64,000 bases of DNA, from assembly GCA_030549335.1 (NCBI GenBank), contig CM060198.1:54755995-54819994 (forward strand). The letters are read 5' to 3'. This document shows positions 12,001-23,899 of this stretch, one piece after another. The notes beneath the pieces were generated by a model. That model saw only the letters and a program-made list of their open reading frames with translations, was not told the DNA's origin and did no database searches. Positions within the stretch are counted from its first letter, which is position 1. The number at the start of each line of letters is the position of its first letter. This DNA comes from Pontederia crassipes (Eukaryota; Streptophyta; Magnoliopsida; Commelinales; Pontederiaceae). The translations under genes were made by a program, and so were the position numbers.

Positions 12001-15000
12001 TTTTTAAAGCAGATTAGGCAGAATTCTGTCCCTCATATTTTCATCAAAACCATTAATTACATATGTAGGCATGATCCTTATTCCCTAAAGAATAATCATT
12101 TGTTGTCATGTAAAACATTGGTACTTATCAAGTTCATGCTAGCGGTTGTCAAGTAATCCAAACACAAGTAACAGATAAAAGTAGAGCCTCTGGAGACTGA
12201 AGGTACATGTACAATACCTTCTAAAAATAAGGTATATGTACAATGGCAGGAAACAAGCAAACTAACTCACAAATGGCAGTATTGCTACACTGTTGCAAAT
12301 TTTTACCAATAAGGTTCAGGAATACATGTAGGATACTTCAACAGACATCTCCAAGTTAACAATTAGAAGGTCAAAGATTAATACTAGTGCTAACACAAAA
12401 ATCATTGGGAATGCACTTTTGGCATATTCAGTTGCTAATAAAACTAACTCTTAGCATCCAAGGGAATGAAACAATAACCCAGATAATGCAAACGGAGCAG
12501 GTGATCAGGTGCCATGACCAACGAAGGTGCATTAACATACTAACATGAGGAATCTGAAATAATGACAATCATGTAAGATTTATCTCCTAGGCTGCAAGTC
12601 CTCTTCTTATGAATAAGTATCTAATGTAAAGTAAACCAGATTTTTCCATTAGCAGGGGCCTGAATATGCATATCTTTTGTAGATGGAGTTCCACAACTCT
12701 TGCAAGCAACGTAAAAGCAAACTGTTTCATGGACTTAGATCTCACCCTCATTTTTGAGAGGTTGGACTTCACAGTCCGTATGAGTATAACAACCATCAAC
12801 GAGCCAAGGGAAGTATGATGGAGAAGCCGTTCTTGATACCATGGAATGCTAGAAAGTACCTGCACATGGCAATTTAAGTATCCATCTACATCAATACCAT
12901 AATGAAACAAGATGTTCTTTCTTACCAATTTATGTATGCTGGCATTGAATGTTGAATCCTGACTAAGTATGAGAAGGATAATTTGCAGCATATATATCTG
13001 ATTAGGACTCATCCTCGAAGCATTATAAAGTGTTTCTAGAATAGGCATCAGCTGTTTGACAAGAAAGATAAGAAAAAAAAATCTCATTAGCATATATTTC
13101 AAGAATCTTCATAAATTACAAACAGGATACACAAATTCTCACTATTTAAATGCAAGTAAGTATGAGATGTGTTTCTAACAGGTAACAAGAATATTATTGA
13201 AACACCAAACACATAATGGCATCACAGTATCTTCCATTGAGACACCAAACACATAATGGAATCATAGTATCTTCCATTGAGCTGTCATGTTAAATGGACC
13301 TTGCAATTTAAATTTGAAAAGACAACCATAGAACAAACCTCGAAGGAAAAGTTTATCTGAGATATGCATATTTTTTCTTCTCAAAACAATTGAGAACAAC
13401 AACATTACATTTTAATTTGGTAGACTACAAAGAATTCATGACAAATCTCTCAACAAAACAGAAGCAAGTAAACTCCGTGTTAGTTTGGGATCATACCAAG
13501 GTGTCCAGATCAGTTCGCACTAAAACATATTCCAAAAAGTCAGGGTTTCCATGCACTAAAGAGTATAGCAGTAGCACTGATTTCTCGTCAGCCAATGACC
13601 TGTGAGATCAACCCACTAACAAGATAAATAAGATAGGCAAGACATACCATAATAGGAATTACAATATGTAATGTCAGGAGACTATTATTTTTTCCTTGAT
13701 GAAGGAAAGGATGACCACAAAACTTGTATTAAAACCTTAAGGAACCATGAAAATGTACAATTGTGAAAAAATGAAATGCGAACCCGGCAGAAAAACTCCA
13801 TAGTGAGTGTAAACCTGCACTGACCCACCACTCTTGAGTCAAAGGGGGTATGTAGGATACAAAAATGCTAGAAGATAAGAAGACTATTGCTAGAGCCGAA
13901 TTTGCTTGGAGTGCATATATGTGAAATACACAATTAGAATTTCATCGTAATACAAGTGAGAACATTTAAAGATTTCTACAAAAAAATGAATAAAGTATGC
14001 AAACCCTAGGAAGAAAGGAACTTTAAGGGACAGACATCAAAGATCAGAAGAAAGGAACTTCTGAGGCTTTTAATAAAATAGCATTCAATAGAGGACACAT
14101 GTCAATACCAACAAAGAAAAAATCATGAATAAACTAGAAAAAAAAATTAAAGTAGCTAGAAAATTCTTGACATGAATGATTCATAGTTAACACAATATAA
14201 TCATGATCCTTCCCTCTAACATATATATATGACCATGCTCTGTTGTGTAATCAGTAGTAATCTTGTCATCAGCATTAATATTGATAGAATATAATAATGA
14301 ACACCCACAGGGATTGGGCTTACATCACAATATTAGACTCCTCAAAACAATATAATTACCTCCCAACTTTTTTATCTTTCAAATAACATATTCCATTCTC
14401 TAGTATTCTTTTTACTATAGTCCCTCCTGGAATTACAAGTGAACTAGGTGCTTGAGATATCGGCCCCAATATGTTTTTTTTGTTGAAAATGCCCTCTAGA
14501 TTCAATATAAAACATCTTCTAAAAAAACTCGATACAAGACATGCTACATGGTCTCAGAAAGCAATAAATAAAGTATATAAGGATTTGATTTAATTTGATA
14601 TTTAAACAATAAATCAGCACAAATCTCAGTAATATTCATTAAAAAAAATGGTTGAACATGATGGCAATCATACAAATGACTGCACACAACTTCCAGGAGT
14701 ATAGCCAAACTACATATCTGCTTGGGATTTCCAAAGGTCAAAACACACCAAGTAGTTAGAGATCTTCTTCTTGCCGACCCTGGAACTTTCTAGATGCTAA
14801 AAGATGTAATTACTACAATCATATGGGTGTAATCTACAAGCTAGATAAAATTCCCCTAAAAACTGAAAAATTGGATGACTATATGCAGTTGGTCTCATCT
14901 CATCATCTTAAAATTTTACCGACATTCTAATCAGAAAGCATTAAAGCTTAGGACTAAAAAATCAAAGCAAAGGTTCCTAGTATCTTCAGATATAAAGAAA

Positions 15001-18000
15001 CAGAAATTTCAAAGTGATACTTACAACCCAAGAGTATCAAAAAGTGATGGGAAAGGTAATCTGACAAGAGGTCCACTGTGTGCATTTCCTTCAATATCTA
15101 CACGGTCAACTGAACAATGGCAATGTTTCAGCATTGTTTCATGCAACGTTAACAAGAACTGGAAATCTGAAGAAAGGACTCACATTCAACATTCCTAGAA
15201 TTTGCTAGAGCCTTGTAGTAAGGATTCTCAGATAACAATGAACTGTCACACAAAAGTTTGCCAGAATCATCACCCTCAATATTACTGCAAACCACCATAC
15301 ATCTTTTGTAGTGAACCAATAAAAGTAGGACAAGCAAACTTTTCTCCGCTATTGGACTCCTTGCTCCATCACCACTTGAACTGACCAAGTAGTTGAAGGA
15401 GTAATACGGTAAGAGTACAAAATTTGCTGCAAAACCAACCATTTGAAACCTTGTTTAAAAGATACTGAAAAGAGATTATTAAAGCTTCATATGTGATGTG
15501 CACATAAAACCTATTTTGTGCCCCTACGTTTTAAGCCATTTGATCCACATACATGCACATTGCATCAACCTAGTGGACATTTCTTTGACAAGGATACATT
15601 AATGGATGAAGTGCAAGCATGAGAGCATTGGCATTACATGATGAGCTGACTAAAAAAATAACACAAGGTTTATCACTACTTGAGAAATGTACACAAAAGG
15701 ACAAAAAACAAAGACTGTTACGTGATGACTTGGAAAAAACCTAAAATCACAACAGAAGGAAATTTTTTTTCATTGAAACTGAAAAAGACATAAATTACAA
15801 AGTCTGGAGATGACACCCTTGTCGTTGGAAAGAACAAATGGAATTAATGCAACTTAGCCACCTTCATGCTGAGTTCCAGCATGTGTTAGCATTTCACCAT
15901 CCCTGCCATGTTCATACATTTTTTTCTGAGGGTGGAGACAATGGCCATTCAAGGTCGACAGTTACCGGTGTTGATGATGACATGAACATCAATATATGAC
16001 TCTAGGGGAAAAGGACAGTAAAGAATGAAATCATTTTACCAGCAGCAGAACCAACTCGTTGCAGAACACCATGCTGGTTTTCTTCAGAAAATAATGAATG
16101 TGCTGAACCATTGACAGGAAACTGTGGTTGATATATGAAATTTAACAGCAATCTTCGTATCACAGAAGACACCACAGTAACTTCCTGCTTACAAGAGAAG
16201 TTTAACAGTTGATAACGAAAGCTAACTTTCAATTTGGTTTTAATAGAAAGAATGAATGGCTGCTGAAAATACCTGAAACATCGCAGCATCGATAAATGGA
16301 TGCACATCCTTTGGACCTATGGATGGCCCAAAGCGAAGCTGAGTTGACATGGTCACCAATATTAAGTTCAGAAGTTCATGGTGAAGGAGGCATGATTGAG
16401 GACTTGCAACGACATATAAAAAACTTCGAATTTAGATAAAGAATTATATCAAAATCTTTGAATGTTTTTTTAAGGAAATTTTTTTTTGAATTGTTGTATA
16501 ACAAAAAACTGAAAAAGTTGAATGCATTACCTTACATCTGAAGCACCAAGAAAAGTCAGAATTCCTCTCATGATGAACACTTCAAAGCTCTTGTCTACAT
16601 AGCAGAATACAAAGACAACATGCAAATTTGGCTTGAGATTAGTATTCATGTACGTATCATTGAAAGAAAAGCAATTTTATAAGAAATAATGTTAATATTC
16701 AATTACAAAATGGAATGATTTAATGCTTCAAAAATAGAATTTTACCATTAGGCAAGTTTTGAGAACCTTTCTTGTCTTCATCAAGGTTGAGACACAGTTC
16801 TATGAAATTTTTGCTATTTGAATTTTCAATCATGAACTTAAGGAATATAGAAGATATGTAGGCAGCATTAACAGCCTTTCTAAAAGAAGACGACGAAGCA
16901 GCAGAAGTCAGCGTTAAGATTTGCAAAAGCCATACTAAGTGAATCAAGATTTTCACGAGATGCTTTGTTTGATAATTGTTCTGTGCTGCAGGAGAAAAAG
17001 AGTGTAGTAAGCATTTGCGAAAATTATAGTCAAATAAATGTAGTGTTATTCAACATACTAAATACGAAACATCACCATCAACCTAAGTGAATACCATTAA
17101 TAAAAGCCAAAAGTTAAACATCATACTAACAGGAAATTTAACTTATGATGTTTTATGAATGAAAAAATATATATTAAAAAAAACTTGACTACCAAGAGGA
17201 TTTTTTTCATAACCATATGTGTGTTTGATGTGCCCAATGTTTTTTTAGGGTGTGGCTGAAAAAAATATTAACAGTAATCAACCTCAAACCTTATGTATTC
17301 TTTAGACTCTAGATTTCTCCCTGAACATGATAGGATACAGGATACCATAAACATGATATTTGTTATAAGTCACCTACAACTTAAACGTAATGGCTGACAG
17401 CTCTTGGATGATAGCTAAAATTACAATCATAGTCTACCACGTTCATGCAAGATGATGAAAACTTATTGCACATTATTGTACAAGCAACCGATTTATATGC
17501 TGATAATGCAAATCCAACTTCATTAAGGCACCTAAAATTTCAAATGCTCAACTTCATGAAACAAACAAGACTCCAAATAAGAAACATGAATTGAGAAGGA
17601 ACCAGGATTTCGGACTAGTGCCTAGAAGAATTTGAATTTTGAAGGGTCAAATGATTCAAAAATAAGGGTGGTGAGTTGAGAATACATAAGAATTACAACG
17701 AAGATGGTGGCTGAGAATACATAAGAATTACAACGAAGATGATGGCTACCTCCTTCTAGGAGGTTTTACAGGTTGATCAGAAAGATTCTTCATGCTTATG
17801 GAGCACATGCCGTAAGCTCGTCATTACGTCATCTATTACCTGCTCAATTGACGAGCAAGTTTCTGTATGCGTGTGTGCGCGTGTGGTGGAATAAACTGAG
17901 CCTGCAGAAAAGCCCAACCAGAAAACATACCGAGCATCTGGCAGGCATGCAAGACGCGATCTTGGGGCCACTGAAGGGTGAGAGGGAGCTCCAGCAGCTG

Positions 18001-18126
18001 GTTCCAGAACTCGGATTCCAGCGGGTACGACGTTTCTCCCACGAAGGTGGCAACGAGGTGCTCGGCCACGTCCCGCGGCCGCGCCTCTCTGCCGCCGGCC
18101 CGCGGCGTCGACGGAGCCGCCCCCAT
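6085..18126 (-). CDS. DYM: Dymeclin family protein (spliced, 18 proposed exons)
   Basis: Dymeclin is a peripheral protein of the Golgi in animals and is conserved in plants. Exons by high-to-low coordinate: 18126-17931, 16985-16746, 16594-16531, 16402-16273, 16184-16040, 15426-15184, 15097-15025, 13599-13497, 13051-12926, 12859-12746, 11955-11837, 11608-11518, 11431-11339, 11261-11172, 11083-10964, 10835-10744, 7264-7210, 6114-6085. All junctions are GT-AG, and codon phase holds throughout (2124 nt, 707 residues). The start MGAAPSTP matches an N-myristoylation signal and the conserved N-terminus, so I chose it over an ATG 24 bases upstream. Recognisable blocks include [105 protein letters not shown] and FNPAVINLF. 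Exons 1-16 are strong. Exon 17 is well supported by content and phase. The ten-codon last exon is tentative. Intron 16 is about 3.5 kb and carries transposons. Confidence 0.9.
6533..6958. mobile_element. Non-autonomous hAT-type element in last dymeclin intron
   Basis: The left end GGGTGTTGAGCGGG and the right end (reverse complement GGGTGTTCATGGACCC) form short terminal inverted repeats with GGGTC/GACCC-rich subterminal motifs. An exact 8-bp direct duplication, ATGACAAG, flanks it (6525-6532 and 6959-6966), which is the hAT signature. The left terminus appears to have lost about three bases relative to the right. There is no transposase. It lies between proposed dymeclin exons 17 and 18. Confidence 0.65.
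7210..7264 (-). CDS. DYM: Dymeclin exon 17 (detached C-terminal exon)
   Basis: On the minus strand this follows a CAG acceptor and ends at GAT|GTAAGT. With the last two bases of exon 16 it reads [19 protein letters not shown], which matches my recollection of the conserved plant dymeclin C-terminal phrase around FNP..INLF. The phase from exon 16 (two bases, GG) is exactly completed. It lies 3.5 kb from exon 16 because a transposon occupies the intron, so an annotator could easily miss it. Confidence 0.75.
8850..8879. repeat. (TA)n microsatellite
   Basis: A run of TA dinucleotides inside the Mutator-type element, immediately left of the LINE-containing segment. Confidence 0.9.
8985..9825 (-). 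pseudogene. LINE reverse-transcriptase C-terminal fragment (zf-RVT region)
   Basis: The minus strand encodes the C-terminal zinc-binding region found after plant L1-type reverse transcriptases. A stretch around 9520-9400 gives [18 protein letters not shown], then [14 protein letters not shown], then [16 protein letters not shown] with its CxxC and H residues, and a trailing QRNRVIF-like phrase. Upstream coding-like sequence ([19 protein letters not shown]) extends to about 9825. Frameshifts or stops separate the pieces, and the polymerase core and endonuclease are absent. The segment is clearly richer in GC than the flanking DNA and sits wholly inside the Mutator-type element. It is either a nested insertion or captured sequence. 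Confidence 0.8.
13690..13870. mobile_element. Possible repeat insertion in dymeclin intron 7
   Basis: An AAGGATGACCAC phrase, followed by sequence unlike the surrounding intron (CGAACCCGGCAG, CACTGACCCACC), suggests an inserted retroelement tail. It is weakly supported, and no ends or target duplication are seen. Confidence 0.2.
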
Positions 18127-18420
18127 TTCGTCTGAGTTTCCGAGATCCAAAACACCCGAAAAAGCTCCGAGTCTCCTCTCAGATCGCGACGAAGCGTCTC
18201 ACATGCGCCGCCATCCGTTCCCCCCTTGTTTCCGGCGTCGACGGCGAAGGCGAATAATGCGATCCAAGCTTAGTAGGCGGAGAGGGCTTAAGAAAACTTC
18301 GAACGTAAGGAAGCAACACGAAAAGTCACACTTTTTTTTTCTCGTGAATTATTTGATTCAGCTGCTCGATCGGTTTGGGAGAGGATTTGATTGACCCGAT
18401 GTGTCATCGTTTTGCCGACG
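18127..18420 (-). promoter_or_regulatory. Dymeclin 5' leader and promoter-proximal region
   Basis: GC-rich sequence directly upstream of the dymeclin ATG, rich in CGTCG/CGCCG, changes abruptly to AT-rich intergenic DNA beyond about 18450. A CpG-rich promoter-proximal island is typical. I see no clear TATA box, and the transcription start cannot be fixed from sequence. Confidence 0.4.
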
Positions 18421-19589
18421 TCGAGCTCTACGAAATGACCAAACTGCCCACGAAAAAAATAAATATAATGATTTATATACGTTTTGAATAAATTTTGATC
18501 ACAAATTCAAAATATTATTCCTGACAAATTTGTTCTCATAAATTCAAATTTTCTTCCTTTTATTTTAATTTTTTTTTGGATTTCGATTTGGGTATACAAA
18601 GATCATTCATGTCTAAAATTATTAGCACTCGAAATCGGAGCCCAACGAGAAAACAAAATCATAATAATTTATTCTCTAATTCAAGTGAGAGCTCTAAAAT
18701 TCAAATTTAAAATTATCAGCATCTAGTGAGCGCTTAGAACGTCAAGTTCATTTTGTTTGAATTTTGAATTTCAAAAGCATTGATTTTTAACATTCAAAAA
18801 AGAGCAATTTAAATCTTCAACAGAAAAATATACTCTTGAAAAAAAGAAATTATTTCTTAGTATGAATGGCATGTAAAAGAAGGATCTTAATATTCTTTTT
18901 TAGTTGGAATAAATTAATGTATATTTAGCCGGTTATACTTTTATGAGTTTATCATTTATCATTTAGCCAGCCTTGGGGACGATTTGGTCCTTTTAAAGTC
19001 GCCGAACAGTTCCATGTTCGTAATTTGTTTGGTCCGTTGTCACACATCTCGAGGTAAAGTAAGCGATTTGTTTATTTGACCACATTTTTTACTAGTCGCT
19101 GAATTAATAGATCCGAATCCAAATTAACTTCTCATAACAGTCAACGATCCCATCGAGTCATCGACCGATTTCCATCAGACTTTTTTTTAGAGTGGCAGAG
19201 ATATATGTAAGGAAAGAAATATTGGTGTCAAGAGTAAACGTCAAATTCTTTTAACTTTGATCGTTTTTTAGAGTTACCATCCAATTTTATTTTATAATAA
19301 AATTATTTTCATCTTTTAATTTATTTTACTCGATATTTTTTTCACTTGTTATTGATGATTTTTTTATCATTTGTTAATGTGACGTCCACGTAGTAATTTT
19401 CGCTCTTCTTCACGTAAGCAAAAGTTCGATGTGACATCATTAAAAAAAATAAGACGTGTCGCATCTGTAAGCTTCGGCGACACACACAGCCCAAGGGGGC
19501 GTCACCCTATATATATGTATGTATGTATGTATACTTTGTATAACAACTTATTGTTGTTGTTGAGATATACATTTGGTTATAACTGGTTG
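18421..19589. other. Intergenic, no gene seen
   Basis: AT-rich, with short runs of TCAAATT-type sequence. A short TATG repeat (about 19514-19531) lies near the Copia insertion. No coding signal. Confidence 0.5.
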
Positions 19590-20006
19590 TGTTAATAATG
19601 CCTTGAATCTGAACCCAATTGGTCCCCCTACATAGTCAGGCGCTTCAGCAGAATTTTCCTACGGGGGTCTTGCTGCCCGGTCAGCGAGCCTGTGAGGGAT
19701 CAAAGGAGGGATTCAGGGGGATCCCCCTGAGCGAAAATTTTTAGGTCTATTCTGTATGTGATTGGGATTTGATTTATTTCCTTATCACGAGATAGGTGTC
19801 CTATTTTCAGGGGATTTATTTAGACACCCAGTCCATATGTAATTTCTATCATCTGTTAAAGGAAGTGCCTATATAAACTCCCTAGGGGTCTAAACAGAGA
19901 CACATTCTTGTAATCATCATTATTCCATAAAAAAGAGCCGCCGTCGTTTTTCCTCTTCACATTCTTCTGTATTTCGTGCGATCCCTCTCTCCCCATTTTC
20001 GTAACA
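19590..20006 (+). repeat. Copia 5' LTR (417 bp)
   Basis: It starts TGTTAATAATGCC and ends TTTTCGTAACA. It is shorter than the 3' LTR, mainly because a GC-rich segment present at about 24024-24060 in the right LTR is missing here. A TATATAAACTCC phrase near 19870 is the likely LTR TATA box. Confidence 0.95.
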
Positions 20007-20009
20007 AAC

Positions 20010-20021
20010 TGGTATCAGAGC
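20010..20021 (+). promoter_or_regulatory. Copia primer-binding site
   Basis: TGGTATCAGAGC lies three bases after the 5' LTR. It is complementary to the 3' end of initiator tRNA-Met, which is usual for plant Copia elements. Confidence 0.95.
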
Positions 20022-20057
20022 CTTAGGGTTTGTCAGCGATTCTTGATAAGCAGGGAG

Positions 20058-20906
20058 ATGGCGTCGCACAACGTGAGCGTGGAGAAGTTCAACGGCAGGA
20101 ATAGTTTTTGGTTGTAGCAGATCAAAATACGGGCGCTTATGAAGCAACAAGGAGTCTGAGCGCCGCTCTCAAACATGTCGAAGAACAAACCAAAGGAGGA
20201 AGACTCGAAGGGCAAAGAAAAGGAGATCGATCTCGCAACTTTGGCGGCACAGGAGGAGAAGGCGCACTCGATGATTCTGTTGTGTCTGGCGGATGAGGTG
20301 ATAATCGAGGTCGCAAATGAAGAAAAGGCGGCCGGTCTGTGGTTGAGACTCGAGAGTCTATATATGACGAAGTCTCTCACCAACAAGTTGCTGTTGAAGC
20401 AACGTTTGTTCTCTCTCCGCATGCAGGAAGGTACCCCTCTCAAAGAACATCTTGATCAGTTAAATTCTTTGTTGATGAAACTCAGAAATATCGATGTTAA
20501 GGTCGAGGATGAAGATGCTGCCCTAATTCTGTTAGTTTCGCTTCCTCCATCATATGAAAATTTCGTTCAGTCTATGATTATCGAAAAGAAAACTATAAGT
20601 TTGAAAGAAGTAAGATCGAGTCTCCCTACTCGTGAACTTCGGCATAAGGCATCTGGAAATTCTTCAGATACTCAGGCCGCAGGTTTGATATCGACCGCAT
20701 AGATGGGACAGTCCTCGAATTCGAAGAAATCCAAATCCACGAAGAAGAAAATCACTGCGAAGGACATATGTAATTACTGCAAGGAATCAAGTCATTGGAA
20801 GAAAGACTGTCCGAAGAAGAAGAAGACCCTCGTCGTTGCGGTGGCACATGAAACAGGAAATTCCGAAGATGATTTGGTCTGGCTACTTCTGATCAAGGAT
20901 GTCTAG
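20058..20906 (+). pseudogene. gag: Copia gag (UBN2 type) with CCHC zinc knuckle
   Basis: The frame opens at the ATG at 20058. A typical gag core is visible (LWLRLESLYMTKSLTNKLLL, LKEHLDQLNSLLMKLR, LLVSLPPSYENF), followed by the zinc knuckle CNYCKESSHWKKDC (CX2CX4HX4C) at about 20775-20815. It is broken by TAG at 20117, TGA at 20159 and TAG at 20700. The first and third positions are where a Gln codon would be expected. The frame is then lost by a small indel before the protease. Confidence 0.9.
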
Positions 20907-21200
20907 AAGATAGTTGGGTTCTAGATTCGGGGTGTTCCTATCATATGACTCCGAATAAAGAGTGGTTATTAACTTATCAAAAGATTGATGGTGGAAACGT
21001 CATCATGGACAACGATGCAGCCTGTCAGATAGTTGGAATCGGTTCAGTGCAGATCATGACTCATGACAATCTTGTGAGAACGCTGACAGATGTCCGTCAT
21101 GTTCCGCAACTGAATAAGAATTTGATATCACTTGGAGTCCTCGACTCTAAAGGGTGTCAGATCAATGCTGCTGGAGGCATCCTCACGGTCATGAAAGGTG
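20890..21200 (+). pseudogene. Copia aspartic protease
   Basis: The catalytic motif appears as VLDSGCSYHM at about 20920-20949, in a different frame from gag. The family downstream phrase VRHVPQLNKNLISLG follows at about 21092-21136. A one- or two-base indel near 20880 separates it from gag. Confidence 0.85.
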
Positions 21201-21299
21201 ATGCTACGATTCTGAAGGGAGTCAAACAGAAGTCCTTGTATATACTACAAGGCAAGACAGTCTCCGGTGTTGCTGTAGTGGCTAGTTCATCCAAATCAG

Positions 21300-22210
21300 A
21301 TATGTCCAGGCTGTGGCACATGCGTCTTGGGCATATGAGTCAGAACGGGATGAATATTATCAGCAAACAAGATCTTTTGGGAGGTCATAAGATATCTGAA
21401 ATTGATTTCTGTAAGCACTGTGTATTCGGCAAATAGCGAAGGCTTCAATTTGTCAAGGCAGTGCACAGGACGAAGGCGACACTTGACTACATCCATGCTG
21501 ATTGTTAGGGTCCCTCTGTGTTTCATCATTAGGAGGTGTTAGGTACTTTTTGTCTGTGATTGATGACTATTCGATGATGACTTGGGTATTCATGATGAAA
21601 CACAAGAGTGAGTCATTCAAGACCTTCAAGCAGTGGAAGGTTCTGGTGAAAAATCAGACATCGAAGAAATTGAAGCGTCTTCGCACTGACAATGGTTTGA
21701 AGTTCTGTTCTGCTTAATTCGACCAATTCTGCAAAGATGAAGGCATTGCCAGGCATTGCCAGACATCGCACAGTCAGGGATACTCCACAACAGAATGGAG
21801 TTGCAGAACGAATGAACAGGACACTTCTGGAGAGGGCAAGGTGCATACTCTCTAACGCTGGCCTGAATAGGACATTCTGGGCTGAAGCTGTTAACACAGC
21901 TTTCTACTTGATGAACCGAAGTCTGACGACTGCGATTGATCTCAAAACTCCAACTGAGATATGATCAGAAAATCGTGCTGATTATACTTGTCTGAAAGTT
22001 TTTTGTTGTCCAACATACTACCACGTCAGTGAAGGAAAGTTGGAGCCAAGGGCCAAAGAAGGAGTGTTTGTGGGATATGGTGCAAAAGTGAAGGGCTACA
22101 GAATCTGGTCTTCTTCAGAACACAAAGTCATCCACAGCAGAAGCGTAACCTTTGATGAAGCATCAGTGCTTCAGTTGAAGGTGGAGGCTGAAGAGGGTGT
22201 CAGTAAATAG
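21300..22210 (+). pseudogene. Copia GAG-pre-integrase and integrase
   Basis: The HHCC zinc-binding segment (LWHMRLGH ... CKHC) lies at 21310-21430. The catalytic triad can be followed: D in IHADC (about 21492), D in LRTDNG (about 21690) and E in NGVAERMNR (about 21805). The frame is broken by TAG at 21434, TAG at 21507 and TAA at 21715. An 11-bp tandem duplication (GGCATTGCCAG twice at 21741-21762) shifts frame between the second D and the E, and TGA follows at 21962. Confidence 0.9.
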
Positions 22211-22519
22211 GTGGAGGTTGAAATCACTCCAACCGAGGATGATGCTGAAGGATCACATCAAGAAGCAGAACCAGAAGGTGAAGAATCTGATGAGCAACCT
22301 GAAGAGGAGTCAATTGCTGCTAGACGTCCTCGCAGAGAAGTGGGTCCTCCTAAACGATATGGTTTCGAGGACATGGTTGCGTATGCACTACAGGTAGCTG
22401 AAGAGGTGGAGTCCCTGAAACCGTCCTCTTATAGGGATGCCATCACATGTACCGAATCTGAACAGTGGATCGCTACTATGGGTGAGAAGATGGAATTTCT
22501 TCACAAAAATCAGACGTAG

Positions 22520-23068
22520 GAGCTGGTCAAGCTGCCTAAAGGTAGAAAGGTTGTTGGCTGTAAGTGGATCTTAAAGAAGAAAGCTGGAATTCCAGGAGTT
22601 GAATGCACAAGATACAAAGCACGGCTGGTTGCTAAAGGTTATAGTCGGAAAGAAGGTATGGACTACAATGAGATATTCTCACATGTTGTCAGACATACTT
22701 CTATCAGGGTGCTACTTGCTCTTGTAGCACATCAGAATCTAGAGCTCGAGCACCTAGATGTGAAAACTGCTTTCCTATATGGAGAACTTGAAGAAGATAT
22801 TCTTATGTGCCAATCAGATGAATTCTCCATTCCAGGAAAGGAGAATCAAGTTTGCAGTCTGAAGAAATCTCTGTATGGCTTGAAGCAGTCTCCCAGATAA
22901 TGGTACAAAAGGTTCGACAGCTTCATGATCAGTAAGGGATTCAGTCGAAGTTCCTATGATTGTTGTGTATACCATAAGAAGGTGAAGATATTATCCAGGA
23001 ATCACACACAGGGTAAACTCTTCTTATCTCAGAAAAGTTAGATTGACAAGATATTATCCAGGTTTGGA
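22520..23068 (+). pseudogene. Copia reverse transcriptase, catalytic segment missing
   Basis: The N-terminal part is clear: ARLVAKGYSRKEGMDY, LEHLDVKTAFLYGELEE (the first catalytic Asp is in LDVKTAF) and KKSLYGLKQSPR. Shortly after the palm start (WYKRFDSFM at about 22901) the sequence jumps to the region just before KPLNTPPA. The stretch that normally carries the YVDD box and the following connection is absent. TAG at 22517 and TAA at 22898 also interrupt the frame. Loss of YVDD means no polymerase activity regardless of the stops. Confidence 0.9.
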
Positions 23069-23827
23069 ATGTCCGGAGCGAAGCCTTTGAATACTCCACC
23101 AGCTGCAAATGTTCATCTTTCTGTTGCTTTCGCACCAAAATCAGAAGCAGAGAAGGAGTACATGTCTTGGGTTCCATATGCTAGTGCAATTGAAAGTCTG
23201 ATGTATGTCATGGTTTGCACAAGATCAGACATTGCTCATGCAGTCAGTGTTGTCAGCAGGTTCATGAGCGATCCAGGAAAAGAGCACTTGCAAGCAGTGA
23301 AGCGAGTTTTTCGATATCTGAGAGGAACATATGATATTGGCATCATTTACAGAAGTTATAAAGAGTGTTTGGTTGCAGGGTACTCAGATTCATATTATGC
23401 TGAAGATATTGATGGAAGACGATCTATGACAGGCTATGCCTTCACTTTAGGCAGTTCAATTATTAATTGGAAGGCCACACTTCAGCCATCAGTTACATTG
23501 TCCACCACAGAGGTTGAATACATGGCATTGACTGAAACTGTCAAGGAAGGCATCTGGTTAAAATGCTTAGTTGGAGATCTCGAATTACATCAGGAGCATG
23601 CTATAGTGCACTGTGACAGTCTGAGTGCAATATGTTTAGCTAAGGATCAAGTACATCATGAAAGAATCAAACACATTGATGTCAGATATCACTTCATCCG
23701 CACTGAGAAGAGGATCAAGGTGAAGAAGATTGGCACTGAAGACAATCCAGCTGATATGTTCACCAAATTTGTTCCTCATAGCAAGTTCCAACACTGCTTG
23801 GACTTGCTTAACATCAATACTTGGTAA
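23069..23827 (+). pseudogene. Copia RT thumb/connection and RNase H, open frame
   Basis: A long open frame of 252 codons covers the end of the polyprotein: YASAIESLMYVMVCTRSDIA, the RNase H start (AGYSDSYYAEDIDGRRS), LSTTEVEYMA, HCDSLSAICLAKD, and the typical Copia end DNPADMFTKFVP. The RNase H acidic residues D, E and D are present. It ends 73 bases before the right LTR. Its integrity contrasts with the damaged upstream domains. Confidence 0.9.
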
Positions 23828-23885
23828 TAGCTCCAAGGTGGGATTAGCGGCGGCGTGGTACTTTGTGCTATGAAGATAATTCAAG

Positions 23886-23899
23886 TCAAGGTGGAGATT
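23886..23899 (+). promoter_or_regulatory. Copia polypurine tract
   Basis: AAGGTGGAGATT abuts the right LTR. It is the standard purine-rich plus-strand primer of plant Copia elements. Confidence 0.85.

Noticed and set aside
12587..13102. Minus-strand 171-codon open frame
   Set aside because: It is two dymeclin exons (9 and 10) plus the intron between them and a further stretch that happens to be open. It is not a separate gene.
15755..15960. LINE tail in a dymeclin intron
   Set aside because: A TTTTTTTTCATTGAAA-type run hints at a minus-strand LINE end, but there is no coding remnant or target duplication to support it.
20033..20443. Minus-strand 136-codon frame over Copia gag
   Set aside because: Antisense shadow of the gag coding sequence with no family features.
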